From Thermocrinis sp. (lineage in GTDB: Bacteria; Aquificota; Aquificia; Aquificales; Aquificaceae): a stretch of 16,760 nt of DNA. Position 1 is the first letter of the stretch, and every line of letters begins with the position of its first letter. A program made the position numbers and the translations under genes. The stretch covers positions 1-16,760 of the forward strand of contig JAEMPM010000012.1 of assembly GCA_022759285.1 (NCBI GenBank), written 5' to 3'. The notes beneath the pieces are model-generated. The model was not told the DNA's origin and ran no database searches. It saw only the letters and a program-made list of their open reading frames with translations. Positions 6,372-14,554 of the stretch are shown in pieces.

Positions 6372-7591
6372 GCTAGCTCTTGGGTAATTGTCATTGATTC
6401 CTTTTTTGCGTTTTCAATAATGGATTTTACTATATCGGGGCCTGTTCTCAGTATCTTTGCAATCTTCTCTAAGGTCTCGGGATCTTGACTATCCTCCAAT
6501 AGTTCTACCAAGGACAAGATAAAGCTCAACTCATTGGGCTTTTTCTCAAAAGCTTCCACAATATCCTTATCCAAACCCAGCTCAAGGGCTAAGTTCTCGG
6601 GCCTTTGTCCAAATATCTCCTGAGAGAGAGAAAAGAGCCCCGCGGTATAAGCTTTTGCTTTTAAATTGGGTGAATAGATTTCTGCCAATTTCTCCGCCAA
6701 ACAAGCCCTGTAAAGGGCCCTTTCCCAATACCTTTTTTCATCTCCCTTTGCGAACATTTCGGAAAGGGCAAGTACTACAGCAAACTTAGCTATATTATCA
6801 AAACCTAGGTAAACAACAGCTTCCTCTAAACTGCTTAACTTTTTGGCCCATGGGAAAAGGGCAGAGTTAGCGAACTTTAGGAGTTTATACGCTGCACCCA
6901 CATCTCTTTCAAGAACGCTTACTATTTGCTTCATATCGTTCTTTGTTAGAGCTTGATAGAGCTCCAATAGTGTACTTTTAAGATAAGAGATTGTTCGTGT
7001 ATCCTTTACAACAGTAGGTGGTGAAAGATAGGAACCTTGGAAATAGTCAAAACCATACTCCTTTGCCCTTTTATAGTCTTCTTCTGTTTCTATGTTCTTT
7101 GCTATCACGCTCTTTTTCAAGTTCTTTAATATAGTTATAACCTCCTTTAGCTCGTCCCAATCGTAAGGACTGTTTTTAATATCTATCTTTACAAAGTGAG
7201 CTTTACCTAGCAAAGGTAGATAATCTACCCTTTCAAAGCCAAAATCATCTATGCAGAATTTGAAACCTCTCTTTAGTAAGAGTTCTATAGCATTGTAGGT
7301 TTGGGTAGTAATGTTTTTGTTTTCCACAAGTTCTATGCCTACATATTCTGGAGAGAGAAGGTCAAACATAGAGGCCTCTAGGAATATAGCTGGGACATTA
7401 ACAAAAACGGTCTTCCCTTCGCCAACCCTGTAAGCACCCAACTCTACAAGCAGATCTACTGCTATGGTAGTAGCTTTTAGGGGGTCAATGTTTTCCGGAT
7501 ATTTACCGGTAGTAGCATCCTGAACGAAAACCTCCCAAAAGACTACATTTCCCTTCCTGTTATAGATTGCCTGCTTCGCCAGAATATGCAT
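6368..7591 (-). CDS. EAL-HDOD signalling protein (YuxH/COG3434 type) with degenerate EAL domain
   Basis: About 407 aa. The N-terminal EAL-like domain (1-195) is followed by an HDOD domain (about 215-400; hallmark LLKFANSALF then SLEEAVVYLGFDNIAKF). Numbered from ATG 7591, EAL-type positions kept are E20 (EVF replaces EAL), N65, E87, D115-D116, K135, E168 and Q185. The usual catalytic-base Glu in the A-E-x-V-E motif is Lys165 (IAKNIET). Cyclic-di-GMP hydrolysis is therefore doubtful, and a binding or scaffold role is more likely. An in-frame TTG at 7609 would add 6 residues. ATG 7591 is preferred because relatives begin just before the A-[RK]-Q-x-I-Y segment. It lies downstream of the RND pump with a short gap, so it probably belongs to the efflux operon. 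A TATACT at 7603-7598 could also give a leaderless transcript starting at the ATG. It is convergent with ccsA. Confidence 0.88.
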   Translation of the reverse strand: MHILAKQAIYNRKGNVVFWEVFVQDATTGKYPENIDPLKATTIAVDLLVELGAYRVGEGKTVFVNVPAIFLEASMFDLLSPEYVGIELVENKNITTQTYNAIELLLKRGFKFCIDDFGFERVDYLPLLGKAHFVKIDIKNSPYDWDELKEVITILKNLKKSVIAKNIETEEDYKRAKEYGFDYFQGSYLSPPTVVKDTRTISYLKSTLLELYQALTKNDMKQIVSVLERDVGAAYKLLKFANSALFPWAKKLSSLEEAVVYLGFDNIAKFAVVLALSEMFAKGDEKRYWERALYRACLAEKLAEIYSPNLKAKAYTAGLFSLSQEIFGQRPENLALELGLDKDIVEAFEKKPNELSFILSLVELLEDSQDPETLEKIAKILRTGPDIVKSIIENAKKESMTITQELA

Positions 7592-7597
7592 ATTAGG

Positions 7598-7603
7598 AGT
7601 ATA
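7598..7603 (-). promoter_or_regulatory. Possible internal -10 for a leaderless EAL-HDOD mRNA
   Basis: TATACT on the minus strand sits so that a +1 seven bases past its end falls on base 7591, the A of the preferred ATG. There is no Shine-Dalgarno in front of either candidate start. No strong -35 was found, so this is suggestive only. Confidence 0.3.
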
Positions 7604-7614
7604 ACCCAAAATTC

Positions 7615-10600
7615 TTAGAATAGTTCTCTATAAACCTCCTCCTTTGAAGGTTTCTCTTTTAACGTCTTCAACTTGGAAGCGTAATACATAAGAGGTATGA
7701 GGACCAGAGTTAGAGTGGTGGAACCTATTGTACCAAAGATCAGAGATATGGCAAGCCCGTTGAAGATAGGGTCAAAGATGATCACAAAAGAGCCCACTAT
7801 TATTGCCACTGCGGTGAGAATTATGGGTCTTGTTCTTATAACTCCCGCTTCAACTACAGCCCTATGCAATGGTACACCTTCCTTTAGCTTTTCTTCCGCA
7901 AAGTCCACCAACAGGATAGAGTTTCTGACTATTATACCCGCAAGGGCAATAAAGCCTATCATAGATGTAGCAGTAAAGAAAGCACCCATCAAGAGGTGTC
8001 CGGGGATTATACCTACCAAGGTTAAGGGTATGGGTGCCATAATAATGCCTGGGATTTTAAAGTCTTTGAACCAACCTAGGATCAACACGTACATTACAAA
8101 AAGGGCAACAGCAAAGGCAATTCCAAGGTCTCTAAAGACTTCAAGGGTTATGTGCATCTCACCATCCCACTTTACGTATATATCGTCCTCTATGAGGGGC
8201 AGGCTCATCCAAAGTTCCTTAGGCTTACCGTAAGGTGTGGAAATGGAAAGCACATCCTTTCTAACATCGAGAATACCATAGAAGGGAGCCTCCTCTCTTC
8301 CCGCCACATCTCCTATCACATAAACCACCCGCCTTAGGTTCTTGTGATATATACTTTTTGGTGCGTCTTGTTCTATGATTTCCACAAGCTCCGATACAGG
8401 AACAAGTTTGCCATCTCTGGTGGGAATCTTGAGGGTCTTCAAAAGCTCCAGATTCCTGTAGTTTTCCTTTAATTGAACTATTATAGGTGTATGCTCTGTG
8501 TCTGTGTTTTGAAGTAATCCTACGCGATAGCCACTAAGCAAAGCAGTTAGGGTATTCACAAACTCCTCTTTAGACATACCCACCAGCTTTAGCACATCCT
8601 CCTTTGCCTTCAGTATGAGCATCTTGTGGGGACTTTCGAGGTATATACCCTCGTCGGTTATGGAGGGAGATTTCTTGAATACATCCAAGACCTTCAGAGC
8701 AAATTCCTCTTGGCTCTTTAGATCAGGACCATAGACCTCGGCTACTATAGGGGAAAGCACGGGAGGACCCGGTGGTACTTCCACAACAGCTACATACTTA
8801 ACGCCGTACTGTTTGGCAATTTTATGGACTATAGGTCTTATCTTTTTGGCAAAATCGTGGGATTGGTCCTTTCTTTCCTTCTTATCCACCAAATTTACTT
8901 GAATGTCTGCCATGTTGGAGCTTTGCCTTAGGTAGTAGTGTCTTACGAGGCCGTTAAAGTTGAAGGGGGAGGATGTTCCTACATAAATTTCATAATCCTT
9001 AACTATGCTCTGCTTGGCTATGTAGTCGGCTATTGCCTTGGCGGTTTCTAAGGTCTTTTCCTTTGGAGTTCCTTCGGGCATATCTATGACGATCTGCACT
9101 TCGCTCTTGTTGTCATAAGGTAGCATCTTAACTACTACTACCTTGGTGATCAGAAGACCAATAGAGAGGGCCATTAGACCCAAGGTAAAGCCATAGAACA
9201 TGTATCTTTTTGACTTGCTAACCAGCAAAGGTGCCATAATGCGTGCGTAAAACTTCCAGAACTTGGTTTGCTTAAGGTCTATCTCATGATGTTCCTTTTT
9301 CTCAAACTGATCCCTTAAAAAGATGTATGATGCCCAGGGGGTAATTATGAATGCCACCAAAAGGGAGAAGAACATAGCAACGGAGGCGTTTATAGGTATG
9401 GGTCTCATGTAAGGACCCATCAAACCAGTAACAAAAGCCATGGGCATAAGCGCTGCAATGACCGTAAAGGTTGCTAGTATAGTGGGGTTTCCTACCTCAT
9501 CCGTTGCCCTGACTATTGCCTCCCTTGGATACTTGGCGAGCTTTAGCTCAAACCACCGGTGTATGTTCTCCACTACCACTATGGCGTCATCTACCAAAAT
9601 ACCTATAGCAAAGATAAGGGCAAATAGGGTAACCCTGTTTAGAGTAAAACCAAGGGCCTCACTTATAAAGAGGGCTATGGAGAGGGTAACAGGCACCGCA
9701 ATACCCACCACTATAGCTTCTCTGATGCCGAGGGTAACAGCTATTAAGAGGATCACCGAAGCGGTTGCAATAAATAGCTTTTTAAGTAGCTCGTCGGACT
9801 TTTCTTTTGCAGTTTTTCCGTAGTTTCTTGTAATGGTTATGTTTAGGTCTTTGGGAAGTTCCTTACCTTTTAGATGTTCAACTAACTCTATAACTTCGTT
9901 GGCCACATCTATAGCGTTCGTGCCCTTCCTTTTGGCAACTGCTATGGTCACCGCTGGATAAAGCTCTCCTGTCTTTCCATCTTGTTCCTTAGCTGCTGGT
10001 CCAAAGCCTATTAGCACATAGTCCTTTACCTCAGAAGGACCATCCACTACATCTGCCACATCTTTCAAATAGACGGGTCTCCCACCAAAGACACCCAACA
10101 CGAGGTTTTCCACATCTTTCTTTGACTCAAAGAAAGTACCCGTTCTAACCTTGTATTCGTAGTTTTGGCTCAAAAGGGTTCCGCTTTGCATCTGTACATT
10201 GGCAGCCTTTAGCACCTGCGCCACATAGAGGGGTGAGATTCTGTAGTGTTCCAACCTTTGTGGGTCCAGGATAATCCTCACCTCCCTTGGTCTTCCTCCC
10301 ACTATGAACACATCTGCCACATTCTGAACTTTCTTTATTTCGTTTTCTATGCTTGCGGCGAGCCTTCTTAACTCATACCAATCGTAGTTCTTGCCCCAGA
10401 GGGTAAGTGTCAGAATAGGTACGTCGTCTATAGATTTTGGCTTTATCAGTGGAGGAAGGATTACACCCGGCGGTGCTAAATCCAGGGCGGACATCATTTT
10501 GCTGTTTAAGTCCACCAGAGCCTTAACCGGGTCGGTGCCCACATAGAACCGGGCAGTAACAACCGCCATTCCTTCTCCCGCGTAGGAGTATATGTATTCA

Positions 10601-10842
10601 ATCTCTTTAAGCTCCCAGAGCTTCTTCTCTAATGGTACTACTACCCTTCTTTCCACCTCCTCCGGACTTGCTCCCGGGTAGGCAAGCATTATGTCTATCA
10701 TAGGCACTACTATTTGAGGCTCCTCTTCCTTTGGTGTGGTTACTATGGCAAACAGACCAAGGGCTAAGGATACCAGTATGAGGATGGGGGTGAGCTTTGA
10801 GTCTATGAAATAATGGGCTAACCTACCGGCTAGTCCATACAT
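7615..10842 (-). CDS. RND-family efflux pump permease (HAE-type)
   Basis: Proton-driven inner-membrane transporter of 1075 aa, normal for RND pumps. It has a first membrane helix (about 17-34), a large periplasmic loop beginning TPKEEEPQIVVPMID (36-50), and helices 2-6 (about 355-510). TM4 carries the proton-relay pair D418-D419 in GILVDDAIVVVEN. A second periplasmic loop (about 570-880) and helices 8-12 end the protein. The DD pair in TM4 points to the hydrophobe/amphiphile exporters rather than the heavy-metal CzcA/CusA group. At the position of the TM10 lysine of AcrB (AKNAIL) it has Arg973 (VRNSIL), a substitution seen in a related clade. The substrate cannot be read from sequence. GGAGG precedes ATG 10842, and it follows the adaptor gene by 2 bp. 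It forms a tripartite pump with the adaptor and the TolC-type channel. Confidence 0.93.
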   Translation of the reverse strand: MYGLAGRLAHYFIDSKLTPILILVSLALGLFAIVTTPKEEEPQIVVPMIDIMLAYPGASPEEVERRVVVPLEKKLWELKEIEYIYSYAGEGMAVVTARFYVGTDPVKALVDLNSKMMSALDLAPPGVILPPLIKPKSIDDVPILTLTLWGKNYDWYELRRLAASIENEIKKVQNVADVFIVGGRPREVRIILDPQRLEHYRISPLYVAQVLKAANVQMQSGTLLSQNYEYKVRTGTFFESKKDVENLVLGVFGGRPVYLKDVADVVDGPSEVKDYVLIGFGPAAKEQDGKTGELYPAVTIAVAKRKGTNAIDVANEVIELVEHLKGKELPKDLNITITRNYGKTAKEKSDELLKKLFIATASVILLIAVTLGIREAIVVGIAVPVTLSIALFISEALGFTLNRVTLFALIFAIGILVDDAIVVVENIHRWFELKLAKYPREAIVRATDEVGNPTILATFTVIAALMPMAFVTGLMGPYMRPIPINASVAMFFSLLVAFIITPWASYIFLRDQFEKKEHHEIDLKQTKFWKFYARIMAPLLVSKSKRYMFYGFTLGLMALSIGLLITKVVVVKMLPYDNKSEVQIVIDMPEGTPKEKTLETAKAIADYIAKQSIVKDYEIYVGTSSPFNFNGLVRHYYLRQSSNMADIQVNLVDKKERKDQSHDFAKKIRPIVHKIAKQYGVKYVAVVEVPPGPPVLSPIVAEVYGPDLKSQEEFALKVLDVFKKSPSITDEGIYLESPHKMLILKAKEDVLKLVGMSKEEFVNTLTALLSGYRVGLLQNTDTEHTPIIVQLKENYRNLELLKTLKIPTRDGKLVPVSELVEIIEQDAPKSIYHKNLRRVVYVIGDVAGREEAPFYGILDVRKDVLSISTPYGKPKELWMSLPLIEDDIYVKWDGEMHITLEVFRDLGIAFAVALFVMYVLILGWFKDFKIPGIIMAPIPLTLVGIIPGHLLMGAFFTATSMIGFIALAGIIVRNSILLVDFAEEKLKEGVPLHRAVVEAGVIRTRPIILTAVAIIVGSFVIIFDPIFNGLAISLIFGTIGSTTLTLVLIPLMYYASKLKTLKEKPSKEEVYRELF

Positions 10843-10844
10843 TT

Positions 10845-11954
10845 TCAGCCTCCTACCTTACAACCTTCGCAGGCTTTTTCTGTGCCTTGAATTACCACCC
10901 TCTCACCCTCCTTTAGCCCACTGAGCACCTGAACTTTATCTCCCAAGGTATCTCCAAGCCTTACAAATCTAAGTTCAAGGGTATTATCCCCTTTTACCAC
11001 CCAAACGCCGGTGAAGTCAAAACGTCTAACTATAGCAGATTGAGGAACTACCACAGTACTTTGATCCTCTGGTATTAGCACCCTAGCCAGCTTACCGCTG
11101 GAGAGCCCATTAGATGGAACTAAAAGCTTGACCCTAAAGGTCCTGGTGGCTGGGTCCACAGAGACACCAGCTTCTATCACTTTCCCTTCAAACACTTTTC
11201 CATCTATCTCCACCTTTAGGGAACCTCCCACCTTGACTTTACCCAAAAACCTCTCAGGCAGATAAACCTCCACCTTATATGGTGCCTTTTCCAAAATCAA
11301 CATGGGCTGTCCGGGTACTGCCAAGTCCCCCACATCAACGTTCTTTTGGACAACACATCCATCAAAGGGTGCGGTAAGGTTTGCGTAAGCTAAATTGGAC
11401 GCAACCGCTGACTTTTGAGCCTTTAGTGCCTCTATGCCTGCTTTTGCTTGCTCCACCTGAGCTTTTGCGGATTCATACTGAGCTTTAATTTGATCAAACT
11501 CCTGCTGGGTAATAGCGGACTGCTTTAAAAGAGCGGAGTATCTTTCGTAGGTTTTCTTTACCGCTTCATACTGAGCGAGGGCAGACTCGTATGCCTTTTC
11601 TGCCTGTTTTCTTTGCTGTTCAATGGCATTGACCTGTGCCTGCACATCGGATGCATCTATGCTAACCAGAAGCTTTCCTGCCTTTACACACTCTCCTTCT
11701 TTAACATACACTCCCAGCACCCTGCCCATAATCCTGCTAGAGATCTCAGCCCTTTGGTCTGCCACAACCTGCCCTATATAGGGAGTTTCCGCATAGTCCA
11801 GTCTTTCCACCGTACCCACTGTTAGCCCACTCACCACCTTACTCTCTTTGGCAACTTCTTCTGTGGGAATCTTCTTAGAGAAAAAGCCACTAAGCCAAAG
11901 GATGCTCAAGAGGATCACAACCAAAAAGGCTATATACTTAGCGTATCCTTTCAT
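10845..11954 (-). CDS. Periplasmic adaptor (membrane fusion protein) of the RND pump
   Basis: A 369-aa HlyD/AcrA-type adaptor bridging the RND pump and the outer-membrane channel. It has one N-terminal membrane anchor (about 7-24, no lipobox Cys). The first lipoyl half-motif is ISSRIMGRVLGVYVKEGECVKAGKLL (about 71-96). An Ala/Gln/Lys-rich coiled-coil hairpin (about 104-185) and the second lipoyl half LTAPFDGCVVQKNVDVGDLAVPGQPM (about 193-218) follow, then beta-barrel and membrane-proximal parts. The extreme C-terminus has C362-x-x-C365, unusual for an adaptor, plus C89 and C200. A strong Shine-Dalgarno (GAGGAGGT) precedes the ATG. The ATG overlaps the TolC gene stop by 4 bp (ATGA), so translation is probably coupled. 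Confidence 0.94.
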   Translation of the reverse strand: MKGYAKYIAFLVVILLSILWLSGFFSKKIPTEEVAKESKVVSGLTVGTVERLDYAETPYIGQVVADQRAEISSRIMGRVLGVYVKEGECVKAGKLLVSIDASDVQAQVNAIEQQRKQAEKAYESALAQYEAVKKTYERYSALLKQSAITQQEFDQIKAQYESAKAQVEQAKAGIEALKAQKSAVASNLAYANLTAPFDGCVVQKNVDVGDLAVPGQPMLILEKAPYKVEVYLPERFLGKVKVGGSLKVEIDGKVFEGKVIEAGVSVDPATRTFRVKLLVPSNGLSSGKLARVLIPEDQSTVVVPQSAIVRRFDFTGVWVVKGDNTLELRFVRLGDTLGDKVQVLSGLKEGERVVIQGTEKACEGCKVGG

Positions 11955-13267
11955 TTTTGTACCTCCTCAAGGATAGTTCCCACACTGTGCTTTAGTCTTG
12001 CGTAAGCCTTCCAGCAATCCACCAGAGCTTTCACCTCCTCCAACTTTGCAATATCCAACTCCGTTTGAGCGTCCAGGACGTCCACTATCCTTGCTAGACC
12101 GTTTCTGTATCTAGCCCGCATTACTCTTAAAACTTCCTCGCTTGCTTTTATCCTCTCCCTCGCGGAGTTAAGGGTACTGAGGGCTTTTTCGTAATCTGCC
12201 TTTGCCCGATCCACCTCAAAGGAGATGAGGTCTTTCATACCCTTTATCCTCTCTTCTATCGCCTTTTTTCTTTCTAAGTATGCTCTAGCTTTGTTTAAAG
12301 TGGTAAGCCCTGTATCAAAGCTCCAAGATATACCAAACATGAGCATATAGCCCTTTCCGTCCGTACCAAAGGGGCCGTCTTTTGAGTTCAGAGAGTAAAA
12401 AGCACCAGCATAAACCTGGGGTAGGTTGTTGGAAAGTTCAAAGGTGTAGAATTCATCAAAGAGCTTAGCCCTCTCATACATAGCTTTTAGGTCTTCTCTC
12501 TTTTGAAGGGCTGTTTCTTTGAGTCCCTTTAGTTCCACCGCCGGACACTCTTTTATATCTACCACATCAAAGTCTCCGAGGGAAGTTCCCACAACCAGCT
12601 CTAAAGCCTTTTTGGCGGTTTCGTAGTCCTTTTGTGACGCAAAGAGTCTTTCCCTTGCTTTTTCTACATACACTTTTGCCCTGAATATATCCGAAAGCAA
12701 TGCCATTCCTACCTTATGGGTTTCCTCCGCAAGCCTTTGATGTTCTTGAGCACTTTCTAAAGCTTGCTTGGAAACATCAACAGCCATCTTGGCAAGAACC
12801 GCATCTCCGTAAGCTTCATAAACCTTCAGGGCTACATCCTCTTTCTTTCTGATGTCTTCCCTTTGCAGTATGGAGAGGTTTAGCTTTGCCAGCCTTTCTC
12901 CCGCCTGAATTTTTCCTCCAAGCCATATGGGAATTTCCAAGCCTATCTTTGTTTCAAAGTTGTTTATGGCGCTTGGGTGGTTGAGCTTGCTTGGGTCAAA
13001 GTCTTGCTGTGTTATACGTTCCTGGTTGAGCCGAGTCATAAAGGCATAGACGGGTATGTCCGTTCTGGTAAAGTTCTCCTCAAACTTTATGCGAGGAAAG
13101 TAAGCTCCCCTTGCCGACTTTAGCTCCAGTCTGCCTGCAGAGATTTCCTTTTGCATAGCCTTTATTTCTTTGTTGTTTTCCAAAGCCTTTTGGAGCACGT
13201 CTGATACACTTAGCTCTACTGCCCACCCAAAGCTAACAGTAAAGGCAAAAGCCCACAGGATCCTCAT
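11951..13267 (-). CDS. TolC-family outer-membrane efflux protein
   Basis: A 438-aa outer-membrane channel of the TolC/OEP family. An N-terminal signal peptide (about 1-16, MRILWAFAFTVSFGWA) is followed by two repeated alpha-helical/beta halves. The pattern includes VLQKALENNKEIKAMQKEISAG near 24-45, typical of OEP domain starts, and long Ala/Lys/Glu helices around 160-230 and 340-430. It forms the exit duct of the tripartite pump encoded by the next two genes (4-bp overlap with the adaptor). First gene of the efflux operon, with the channel ahead of the adaptor and pump. ATG 13267 has no Shine-Dalgarno. The 20 bp to the murF stop are very AT-rich and contain a predicted -10 and a perfect dyad, so transcription probably starts just ahead of the ATG. 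Confidence 0.92.
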   Translation of the reverse strand: MRILWAFAFTVSFGWAVELSVSDVLQKALENNKEIKAMQKEISAGRLELKSARGAYFPRIKFEENFTRTDIPVYAFMTRLNQERITQQDFDPSKLNHPSAINNFETKIGLEIPIWLGGKIQAGERLAKLNLSILQREDIRKKEDVALKVYEAYGDAVLAKMAVDVSKQALESAQEHQRLAEETHKVGMALLSDIFRAKVYVEKARERLFASQKDYETAKKALELVVGTSLGDFDVVDIKECPAVELKGLKETALQKREDLKAMYERAKLFDEFYTFELSNNLPQVYAGAFYSLNSKDGPFGTDGKGYMLMFGISWSFDTGLTTLNKARAYLERKKAIEERIKGMKDLISFEVDRAKADYEKALSTLNSARERIKASEEVLRVMRARYRNGLARIVDVLDAQTELDIAKLEEVKALVDCWKAYARLKHSVGTILEEVQK

Positions 13268-13271
13268 TATA

Positions 13272-13289
13272 AGAATATCATTATATTCT
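13272..13289 (-). promoter_or_regulatory. Perfect inverted repeat overlapping the -10 of the efflux operon (candidate operator)
   Basis: AGAATAT-CATT-ATATTCT has perfect 7-bp arms with a 4-bp centre, lying between murF and the TolC gene and reaching into the murF stop codon. On the minus strand it contains TATAAT (13285-13280), which would start transcription near 13273, about 6 nt before the ATG. A dimeric repressor bound here would block the promoter. TTGCGA (13306-13301) is a possible -35, but the spacer of 15 bp is short. No regulator gene lies in the window. Confidence 0.45.
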
Positions 13290-14550
13290 AAACCTTCTCA
13301 TCTCGCAACCTATGAAGAACCTCCTCAAGACGCATACCCCTTGAACCTTTAAAGAGAACCACGGCTGGCTTGTTCGAAAGTCCCAATAAAAAGCTTGTAA
13401 GGGTTTCCTTGTCCCCAAAATGCTCTGCTTTTCCACCGTGCTTTACGCACTCCTCCCACGCATATTTCATGTTCGGACCGTAAAACAGGCATAGATCTAT
13501 GCCAAGTTCCGCACAGAGTTTTCCCACCTCCCTATGGAATCTTTCAGACTCCTTGCCCAGTTCTAACATATCTCCAAGCACTGCTATTTTAAAACCTTTA
13601 AACCTACAAAGAGTTTGCAAAGCCTTGCGCATAGAGGGAGGATTAGCGTTGTAAGCATCATCTATCACAAACCAGTTATCCATTTGGTAGGTTTTAAATC
13701 TTCCTTCCACCGCCTTGAAATCCCTCAGATAACCCACAAAGTCCTTCCAATCAAAGCCAAGGGCTTGTAAAGCTGCAAAAGTGCAGAGGGCATTTTCCAC
13801 CACCCCAAGGCTGGGAATGGGGATAAAAACCTCTACATCCAAAACCTTAAAGCGTACCCCTTCCGTGCTAAGGTTTATCTCCCTTGCGGATAGATGAGAT
13901 CCTTCACCAAAGGTGATCTTTCTTGGCAAAAGGTAGCAATGGGAAACCTCATGAGGACAAACGCCCACATCTTCTTCCCCCATGTCCTTGAAAACCTCTC
14001 CGTTTCCCATCACCACATCATCCAAACAACCAAAGGTTTCCAGATGCTCCTCCCCTATGGCGGTTATCACCCTTATGTGAGGTTTTACTATATCCACAAG
14101 CTTTGCCACATCTCCTTTTTGACTTGCACCCATCTCCACCACCCAAAACTGACAATCTTCGTCAAAGTTTGCCACTGAAAGGGGCACTCCTATTTGGGAG
14201 TTATAGTTCTTTGGCGTTTTGCAGGTCTTTGCAACCTTTGAGAGCAGAAAAGCAAGCATCTCTTTGGTGGTAGTTTTTCCTGCAGAACCCGCAATGGCTA
14301 TGACCTTTCCTTTAAAGCTCTCCCTCTTCTTTCTTGCCAAGTCCCTCAAAAACTCAAGACTGTCCTTCACTACTAAAGCGTACTTTCCCTCCGGTACCTT
14401 AACCTCCCTTTCTACTACCACTCCCACCGCACCCCTTTGGAAGGCTTCCTCCACAAAGTCGTGTCCGTCGTGCCTTGAACCTTTTAATGCTACAAAGAGG
14501 TCTCCCTCCTGAACTTCTTTACTGTTTATAACTACCCGTTTGTAGAACAT
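13288..14550 (-). CDS. murF: UDP-MurNAc-tripeptide:D-Ala-D-Ala ligase
   Basis: Cytoplasmic ATP-dependent ligase that adds D-Ala-D-Ala to complete the peptidoglycan pentapeptide precursor. The 420-aa sequence has the substrate domain opening INSKEVQEGDLFVALKG (8-24), the P-loop GSAGKTTTKE (88-97), TPKNYNSQIGVPLS (about 112-125) and the central-domain VEMGAS. The family-specific DDAYNANPPSM and, near the end, FKGSRGMRLEEV follow. The N-terminus is a little short: relatives usually have some 15-20 residues more before the NS(R/K)xVxxGDLF motif, and I see no better upstream start because fabH ends 5 bp away. It is the last gene of rpmF-plsX-fabH-murF. It has no clear Shine-Dalgarno and is probably coupled to fabH. 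Confidence 0.95.
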   Translation of the reverse strand: MFYKRVVINSKEVQEGDLFVALKGSRHDGHDFVEEAFQRGAVGVVVEREVKVPEGKYALVVKDSLEFLRDLARKKRESFKGKVIAIAGSAGKTTTKEMLAFLLSKVAKTCKTPKNYNSQIGVPLSVANFDEDCQFWVVEMGASQKGDVAKLVDIVKPHIRVITAIGEEHLETFGCLDDVVMGNGEVFKDMGEEDVGVCPHEVSHCYLLPRKITFGEGSHLSAREINLSTEGVRFKVLDVEVFIPIPSLGVVENALCTFAALQALGFDWKDFVGYLRDFKAVEGRFKTYQMDNWFVIDDAYNANPPSMRKALQTLCRFKGFKIAVLGDMLELGKESERFHREVGKLCAELGIDLCLFYGPNMKYAWEECVKHGGKAEHFGDKETLTSFLLGLSNKPAVVLFKGSRGMRLEEVLHRLRDEKV

Positions 14551-14554
14551 AATC

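Noticed and set aside
6371..6378. AGCTAGCT palindrome as a terminator between the convergent genes.
   Set aside because: Only a 4+4 bp self-complement without loop or T-tract, and it lies inside the coding end of the EAL-HDOD gene.
7697..8233. A 178-codon open frame on the plus strand opposite the RND pump gene, and similar long open frames at 9440-9823 and 14982-15452.
   Set aside because: They lie wholly antisense to strongly recognised genes (RND pump, fabH), have low-complexity Ser/Thr/Arg/Pro-rich translations and no family resemblance. They arise from codon bias of the real genes.
7615..10842. Heavy-metal (CzcA/CusA) exporter.
   Set aside because: TM4 reads GILVDDAIVVVEN with two adjacent Asp, the hydrophobe-exporter pattern; the metal-exporter group has a different TM4 signature. 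The CxxC on the adaptor alone is not enough to change this.
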